In this document: piece after piece, positions 55,602 to 64,000 of the stretch
Position numbering within the stretch: the first letter of the stretch is position 1
Layout: each line of letters starts with the position of its first letter
Origin: Cacajao melanocephalus
Taxonomy: Eukaryota > Chordata > Mammalia > Primates > Pitheciidae
Direction of reading: 5' to 3'
Length of the DNA: 64,000 nucleotides
Assembly (NCBI GenBank): GCA_963573385.1
Contig: CAUYLG010052065.1
Span: 1 to 64,000 of the forward strand
Position numbers and translations under genes: made by a program
Notes under the pieces: model-generated
Database searches by the model: none
What the model saw: the letters and a program-made list of their open reading frames with translations, nothing else
Told to the model about the DNA's origin: nothing

Positions 55602-56009
55602 ATTGAGTAATTTAATCCATCAAGATTCTAGGTTATTACCAATAGTTAAGGACTTATTCCTGCCATTTTGTTAAGGATTTTCTGGTTGTTTTATAGATTC
55701 ATCGTTCCTTTCTTCCTCCTTTGTCTTCTACCTTTGTGGTTTGGTAGTTTTCTGATGTGCTAAGCTTTGTTTTCTTTACCTTTCTCATTTGTTCATCTAC
55801 TATAATTTTTTTTCTTTTTTATTGCCATTGGGTTAACAGAAAAAGTACTGTAGTTATAATAAACTACTTTAAGCTGGTAGCAACTTAACTTTGGTGACAT
55901 CAAAATACTCTAGACATTTTACCACCACCCCTTACAATTTATATTTTTGTGACTTAATACTTATTTATACATGATGTGTTCCTTAGCCACTAATTGTAGC
56001 TGTTGTGGT

Positions 56010-56875
56010 TTTCAATCACTTTGACTGTAAACCTCTACACTAGAGAACTGAGAGATGTGCAAAGCACCTTTACATAAATGGAGGATTCTGACCTGACAGA
56101 GATTTTGCTGTCCCCTTGCTGCTCTCCAGCCCACTTCTTTAGTTTCTCTGTTCAAAATACAGTTACTTTTTGTTTTGGTCCTCTTTTGTGTGAGGGACAA
56201 TCACCAGGTAATTCTAGTCATTCATCTTGCTAGGGTTTCTGGAAGTGCTCCTGAAAACCTTCTAAAAATACTTTATGGTTAAATTTTCTCATCTCCAGAA
56301 ATGAGAAATATAACTTCACCAAGTTTTATACAATTAAAATAATGTGTGAAAAATTTTCAGCACCATGCCCAGTTTGTTTTTGGGAAAAGGGCAACCACAA
56401 TCTAGTGGAAGCTGAATTCCCCTTGCCTGTCTTATCCAACCCATATTCTCTGTGTCTCGAAATTTAAAACATGGACTGAATCAATAAAAATGTGCCCAAG
56501 AAAACACTCAGAAATGATAAAGGCATTGTTCACATTGTTCATCTTCATGTGAGGGAAATATTATGAACTTAAAATTTTACTACTCATGGGAAAGAAAGTA
56601 CATATTTCACACTGACTTTTACTTACACTGTCTTGACCCCTCTAAACATCTACCTAAAATTGAGGTCAAAATTCAGTTTTATTCATGAAGACTACAGATT
56701 TGACATTTTATTTGTCAAAGGGCACTAAAAATAGATCCTCACCTCAACTTTGGGCTGCATAACCAGTACTGTTTAGGTAATATCTCTAAAAATATTGAGA
56801 GTCATGCAGTAACCATGATTGGATCTTGGAACAGAAAATGGACATCACTGGAAAAACTACTAAAGTTTGAGTAAA
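56010..56875. other. PTCD2 intron 4, no feature recognised
   Basis: No exon, RNA gene or clear repeat seen. Confidence 0.45.
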
Positions 56876-56879
56876 GTGT

Positions 56880-57045
56880 GTAGTTTAGGTAATTGTAATG
56901 TACCACCGTTATTTTTTTTACTTGTGACAAATGTACCAGGATTACATAAGATGATAATGTTAGGAGAAACTGGGTGAGAGGTGTACAGGAACTCTCTGCA
57001 CTTTCTTATTTGTGTCTAAAATTATTTCAAAATCAGAAGTTTTTT
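56880..57045 (+). repeat. Old LINE 3'-end remnant
   Basis: GATGATAATGTTAGGAGAAA, TGGGTGAGAGGTGTACAGGA and ATTATTTCAAAATCAGAAGT follow the L1M 3' consensus order. Confidence 0.55.
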
Positions 57046-57840
57046 TTTAATCACTGAGGGAAAACAAGTTTCATTCAGCTGAAGGAAACATTTACATATG
57101 TGCAAATGGGAAGGGACAGAATGTAATCTACGGTGTTGCACTGGAAATGGAGGGAGAATACTTTACTAAGGAACATCGTGACTTGTGGATTTTAAGGTCA
57201 GATCCAGATCATGGAAAAGGACCTTGTAAGCCGTAGTAAAAAGTTGTAACTTTGTCGTGAGGCAACTGCTCAAAGGCTGTCAGACTTTCCCAGTCTTTTG
57301 TCTCTACCAGCAACTCATGCAGTGCTGGGCGTATGTCTAAGAACACCTGGGTCTTAACTGCAAATTAGAAGTAAGTTGGCTAGAACCACCACACTACCAG
57401 ACAAAATCCTCCATGACTTAAGGTATACAGAGACTCCAAGTATTGTGCCTACTCAGAAACCAGAATAATAATGAAGCAGGAACATGGTCTGTTACCAAAG
57501 TATCATACAGAATGGAACGCAAAGTATAGATTGAGTCCATCTGATCAGGGATTTTCTAGTAATATAAACGGGAAATGTGTACCAGTGGGCCCTAGAGGGC
57601 ATCTCATAGGTAAGGGGACAGGAGAAGGCTTTTAATGAGCTGTGCAGAGCTGAACAATGCATGAAAAGTCCTCACCAACGACTAAAAGTCAGGAAGTTTG
57701 CTGGACAAGCCAAAATCTCAAACTGGGGATTGTAAAAGCAGAGCACTTTAGACATGTAGAAACTCATGATTCTCAACCAGGGTGCTTAATATGTCATGGA
57801 GGCTTTTGTCCTAATCCAAACTCACCAGCCTAAAGTTATT
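57046..57840. other. PTCD2 intron 4, no feature recognised
   Basis: Nothing identified. The expected next PTCD2 exon was looked for and not found. Confidence 0.45.
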
Positions 57841-57960
57841 ATGTGAATTCAAAGATATTTCACCTCTCTGGAACTCAGGTTGCTTCTTTGTAAATAAGGG
57901 TATTAGGCTAGTTCATCCGTGAAGTCCCTTTTAACACTGATTCTCTATAATTCATATTTG
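57841..57960 (+). repeat. MIR fragment
   Basis: CACCTCTCTGGAACTCAGGT, then TTTGTAAATAAGGGTATTA. Confidence 0.6.
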
Positions 57961-58014
57961 ACACACGCAATTCTAAGACCCTGAAAAGGCATGTCTATAA
58001 TACTTACACTTGGA

Positions 58015-58160
58015 GATACCAGCCATTTTTTAGTACTTTACTTGCCCTAATCTGCATAGGACCCTAGGTAAATGCAACTTTATTATCTCTGTCTGATAGA
58101 TAAGCAAGGCAGAGCGAGACTATAGACCATTCCCGAGGTTATATTGCTAGTGAGTTCAGG
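58015..58160 (-). repeat. MIR fragment
   Basis: Antisense TTTATTATCTCTGTCTGATAG followed by AAGCAAGGCAGAGCGAGAC. Confidence 0.5.
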
Positions 58161-59690
58161 AATCAAGATAATGAACATGAACAGACTCAGGATGGTGAAA
58201 AGTGCTCAGATTCAAGGTAAATTTCAAAGGTGGATTTAACTGGACTCGCTGTTGGATTGGATATGGAGAGTGAGAGAAAGGTCTTACAGATGACTAACTC
58301 CACATCACCTTCTTAGCCTTGCTTTTGAAACTATCTTTTTGGGATGATATGTCCCAAGGCGGCACACTCACAATGAGGAATCAGCCTTCTTTAACTTTTC
58401 CTTTGTGAGCAAGACAGAATATATAATTCCTCATTGTCTCCTCCAAATAAAGTAAGGATGTAGAAAAGGGCTAGGTATACCAACTGCCTTCTTCAGAGGA
58501 GAACTCAGTTTCATCGCAATGGGCATCTCCACCTGTGGAGAACTCAGTATTTGCAAGGCTTGCCTGTAGCTTTCAGAATAGGGCCTGGCTTTCCCTAGAT
58601 GTACAAATATGACGCACATATAATCAAGGTATGTACCCTTTCAGCATTGAATAACTCATACTTGAACATAAGACAGCCCTTAATCTTATAAAAGTGTCTT
58701 GTCATTTGTTGCTCTTCAATGTTCAAAAAAAAAACAAAACAAAAAATCTAGATGATGAGTCTCATTATAAAAAATTTCTAAAGTCACCACTCTTTTCTTA
58801 TAAAAAGGCACAAGCACATTATACACCTAAAGGTGATTTCCCAGAAGTCTTAGATGTTGACAGACAGTTGAATGAAAGTCCTTAAAACATATTAATGGCT
58901 CAGTGTCACATGGAGCAGGGATGGAAAAGAGGTTTCATTTTGTGTACCATCTCCAAGGCTTGGTAATAACTGCCTAGAAGCTCAGTGATAAAGCACAATG
59001 ATCAATTAGTAGTATTCACCAAGATGTAGAAAGAAAGAAGGGATACATCCAGGCCAAGCGTATCCATCTATCTTCCAAAAGGAGCATTTAACAACTAAAG
59101 CTGTTGAAGTAGAGTGCGGGCTACCTTCTGACAGTTTCCCTAGTGCTGGAAGTGTACATTCAAGGACGCTATCTCATCCGTCATTGTTAGTACTCCCTGT
59201 GACTCTGCCAGTAGATACTAAAAGTAGATATCACAGAGGGGTAGAAATATGGGGTGATTTTAATGATCTTCTTTATATTTTCATGCATGCCCTGCATTTT
59301 TATGACACAATTATGTTATTTTATAATCAGAAAACAGTCATTTCTATTTATTTAAAAATTAAGTATTTTGAGGATAAGAGGGCTCTTGAAATTAGGTCTG
59401 ACTGAGAAAATATTACGGAGACAGTAAGCCTCCTCAATTGTGAATTTTTTAAAACAAATTATTCAGTATAAAGGTTTCACCTCTAAGACTTTTTATGAAA
59501 TGTCATCCTGTACATAGTATACAGGAGTTGAGAGTCAACTTTGCAGGAGAAACAGACAGACAACAAACTAGGAATCAGAAACAGAAAAGAGAACCAAAGT
59601 GACTTTTTGCAATGAAACTTTTTAACAGAAGCATCAAAAACCAAGAGCCAGTGAAGTCAAACTTGCCGACCCTCTAATTTTGACAGGAGA
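58161..59690. other. PTCD2 intron 4, no feature recognised
   Basis: AT-rich; only short unsupported open frames. Confidence 0.45.
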
Positions 59691-59694
59691 GTAG

Positions 59695-59985
59695 AGAATA
59701 AGAATCCTGGACTCAGACAGCTCTGAGACAACATAACCTACACACAGAGAGGCCGTGTTAGCAACACTGAAGAGAAAGTTCCAGAGAGTGGAATCCTGCA
59801 TCTGGCTCCTTCCTGATGTGTGACCTTGCATAAGCTACTTAATCTTTTTTTGCCTGTTTCCTTGCCTGCAAAATGGGACAATGACTGCATTTCTCTCCAA
59901 GGGCTGCTCTGATGACTGAGTTAACACAGGTAAATGACTTAGAACAGTGCCTGGTATACAGTAAGGAGAATACATGCTTAATGCA
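59695..59985 (+). repeat. MIR element
   Basis: Sense MIR: GATGTGTGACCTTGCATAAG, CTGCAAAATGGGACAATGAC, AGAACAGTGCCTGGTATACA. Confidence 0.85.
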
Positions 59986-60764
59986 TTTTCAGTTTTTCAT
60001 TTTTACAAAAAGAATGTGAGGATTAACTATTCATCTATAACAAGTAGATGGACATAAATGATCGTCAAAGCTTTTCCCATCTCAAACATCAAAAATGCTC
60101 TGTTTCTGTGGTCAGGGTGGGACTTTTGAATAATTAAGCAGAAGAATAGACCGTACTTGGAAAACTCCTAAGCTGCAAATTATTTGCAGCAAAGCAAAAT
60201 GAATTTATAAACATCTTATTGAAAGCCAAAAACCTTCTAGCAAGCAAGCAAGAACAGGATGACTTGCACATTAACCATTATCACTAAATTAGGACGTGTG
60301 AAGCAATATTGTTATTTCTCTTTAATTAGACTTCTGTCCTAATTGTTTAAATTTAATTATCATATAAAACCATAACAGTTTTCGTAAGTTTACTCATGAC
60401 TTGGGCCTAGCCCTATATTTCCCACCATTCCTTCAGTATTTCTAACCATCTTCTCCTTCCAAAACAGGATTATGAAAAGAACCTTCATGGATGGGGTAGA
60501 CTGAAATAGACGCTGAAGTCAAAATTTAAGTAATACCATTTTTAATCCTTTATTTTTATTTTTTAAGTTAATTTTAAACATTCATTTCAACTCTACCGTC
60601 AAAAGACTCACCAGCACTCACTAGGGACATTATTAATGATACTCTTTTAACAGACTTAAAAATGTCAGAAAATATAACAGAAACTTCTTCCAATTTATGG
60701 TTGACCTTACATTCCTCTCCCAGATTCCAAATCCAGGTTTATTTCCACTAACAAAGGAGCTCTG

Positions 60765-60870
60765 ATTTAACTGAATTGCAGTCTGGTGATCTGAGCTCAA
60801 ATCTTAGCTCTACTTTGATGAGCTATGTGACTCCAACCAACTTCTCAAACTTTCCCACACTCTTTTCTTT
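60765..60870 (+). repeat. MIR fragment
   Basis: GAGCTCAAATCTTAGCTCTAC followed by GCTATGTGACTCCAACCAAC. Confidence 0.65.
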
Positions 60871-61161
60871 TAGTAGAGTTTTCTTCAAATATAAAACATA
60901 TTAAAACCTAATACATGTGAAAATTATATCAGGTTATGTATATAAATAAGGCCAAAGATGTTAGATAAACGAAATATTGTAACCCCCACCCTCTCCCAAG
61001 GAAACCTGAACACACTCAGACTGAAGAGTGATGAAAACACACACTTACTAGAGTAGGTAAAAGTTCAGGGGAAATAAAATGTAGGTATATATAAAGAAGA
61101 CTATTCTCACCTCCTTCGTTTAACTCACTTCTAAACTAAGACCGGGGGATTAAAAAGTGCT

Positions 61162-62723
<1,562 letters not shown>

Positions 62724-62756
<33 letters not shown>
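62724..62756. repeat. (TC)n microsatellite
   Basis: About 16 TC units. Confidence 0.95.
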
Positions 62757-62757
<1 letters not shown>

Positions 62758-63387
62758 AGCTAAGAACATTCTAACAGTCCCACATCTTTCTCTGAGTCAG
62801 TTTCAAAGTCCTTCAAATGGCTCCTATTGTCTCTGACTCATCTATTTTTCTAGATGCTCACATCTCTCTAATCCTATTGTCTCCTTATTATGTTTTGAAC
62901 ATGTTGTAATGGCTTTTTAAAAATATGCCATCTGGTGAGACTACAGTCACCAATTATTCAAACTCTATACTAGGTGTTGCTGTGCAGGTATTTTGCACAT
63001 GTAATTTAGAAGTTCCTAATTGTTTGACCTTAAGTAACAGAGATTGTTCTGCAGTATCTGGTGGGCCTAAATTAATCAGATAGAATATAAGAGCAGGGCT
63101 ATGGCTTCCTCCAGTAAGAAGAAATTCCACCTGCAGACAACAGCACTGGCACGTGTCCTTGGACTTAAATCCTGTTCATACTATTTTCTTCCTGACTGCC
63201 TGCCCTACACATTTCTGACTTGCCTAACCAGCCCCATTAATCACCTGAACCCATTCCTTGTCACTGATCTCAGTGCATGTGTATGTGCATGTGTGGGCAC
63301 TTCTCTGGCTGAACCTTCACTTAGCACACATGCCAAGTACTCTCCCACCTCAGACGCTTCTACAGTTCTCTCTTCCTGAAAACCCTC

Positions 63388-63837
63388 TGATAGGGTCTGG
63401 ATGCTTTGTTTCCTCCAAATCTCATGCTGATATGTGACTTCCAATACTAGAGGTGGGCCCAGTGAGAGGTATTTGGGCCATAGGGGCAGAGCCTTCATGA
63501 ATAGCTTGATGCTGTCCTTGAAGTAATGAGTGAGTTCTCACTCTATGAGTTCATGTGTGACCTGGTTGTTTGAAAGAACCTGGCAAGTCCCCACCCTCAC
63601 TCTCTCTCTCTCTCTCTCTCTCTCCCCGCCTCCTCCTCTTTCTCTCTTTTTCCATGTGACACATCAGCTCCTGCTTGGCCTTCCACCATGATTGTTAAGC
63701 TTCCTGGGGCCTCAGCAGAAGCAGATACTGGCACCACACTTCCTGTGCAGCCTGCAGAAATGTGAGCCAAAATAAATGTCTTTCTTTCATTCTTATCCAG
63801 TGTCAGGTAATCCCTTATAAGAGTGAAAACCAATACA
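63388..63837 (+). mobile_element. MaLR (MST-type) LTR
   Basis: Begins TGATAGGGTCTGGATGC and ends ACCAATACA, with the characteristic CTTCCACCATGATTGTTAAG block. A near-perfect 5-bp duplication (CCCTC / TCCTC) flanks it. It contains a (TC)n run at 63599-63624. Confidence 0.8.
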
Positions 63838-63854
63838 TCCTCTTTCCCTAGATT

Positions 63855-64000
63855 GATGCATGGCTCACTTCCTCACCTCCTTCAGATATTTGCTCAGAGG
63901 CCACATTCTCAGAGACACCCTCTCAAGCCACTCTTTAAAACTCCAGCTTCTACACCTTGATATTTCCTATCTTCATTCTCAGCTCTATTTTTCTTGATAG
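63855..64000 (+). repeat. L2 LINE fragment (cut by window edge)
   Basis: L2-like order: TTCAGATATTTGCTCAGAGG, AGAGACACCCTCTCAAGCCA, CTATTTTTCTTGATAG. Confidence 0.65.

Larger units (their letters stand above)
50455..55985 (-). mobile_element. Long antisense LINE-1 (L1M/L1PB-like), interrupted
   Basis: About 4.7 kb of L1 sequence read on the minus strand, from 3' UTR (left) into ORF2 (right). Antisense hallmarks include ATTCTGTTCCATTGGTCCAT, CATGCTGCTTTGGTTACTGT and TTGCATCCCTGGGTTGAATC. It is interrupted by a solo LTR (52838-53633), a TA-rich microsatellite (51813-51872) and a TG/TA tract (55354-55601). Many stops and indels: no active ORF2. Confidence 0.88.

Noticed and set aside
55324..55674. 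Open frames of 79-116 codons rich in Tyr, Ile, Val and Cys
   Set aside because: Pure translation of the TG/TA microsatellite.

Overview
This window is nuclear DNA of a primate. It is packed with Alu elements in both orientations, LINE-1 pieces of several ages, MIR/L2 fossils and endogenous-retrovirus LTRs, and its genes are spliced with long introns. Two genes are recognised by translating exons and checking splice sites and phase. They are MRPS27 (minus strand, mitochondrial small-subunit ribosomal protein mS27) and PTCD2 (plus strand, mitochondrial pentatricopeptide-repeat protein). They sit head to head across about 160 bp of CpG-rich promoter. As far as I remember the human proteins, several residues differ here, so this may be a non-human primate; that is recollection, not a measurement.

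Layout. Positions 1-31891 are the 5' part of MRPS27, read right to left. Coding exon 1 is 31819-31891, exon 2 is 25741-25818, exon 3 is 7130-7200 and exon 4 is 5061-5119; the rest of the gene lies left of the window. The large intron 2 carries an isolated CpG island (19640-20340) with several CCAAT boxes and a CTCF-like motif. Introns 1 and 2 also hold a full-length 7SL RNA retrocopy inverted to its source RNA (26061-26358) and LTRs at 9194-10041, 13874-14468 and 23406-23802. Positions 32051-64000 are the 5' part of PTCD2, read left to right. Coding exons 1-4 are 32051-32177, 33827-33919, 38271-38400 and 43027-43144. Intron 4 runs past the right edge (more than 20.8 kb). It holds a decayed second copy of exon 4, an HMGB1 processed pseudogene, a U6 snRNA retrocopy with target-site duplications, a 5'-inverted L1, and a 5.5-kb antisense L1 interrupted by a solo LTR.

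How the genes work together. Both products act in the mitochondrial matrix on RNA or translation: mS27 as a mitoribosome component, PTCD2 in mitochondrial transcript maturation. A shared promoter fits co-expression. The most interesting observation is that the two genes have matching exon boundaries. Both join exon 1 to exon 2 in phase 1 directly before a Lys-Arg-x-Leu-Leu motif, and both have a phase-2 junction inside an alignable Tyr-Lys/Arg helix. They therefore look like an ancient inverted duplication of one PPR gene. No bacterial-style operon, CRISPR array or new multi-gene system is present. Nearly all tabulated short open reading frames are chance or repeat-derived.
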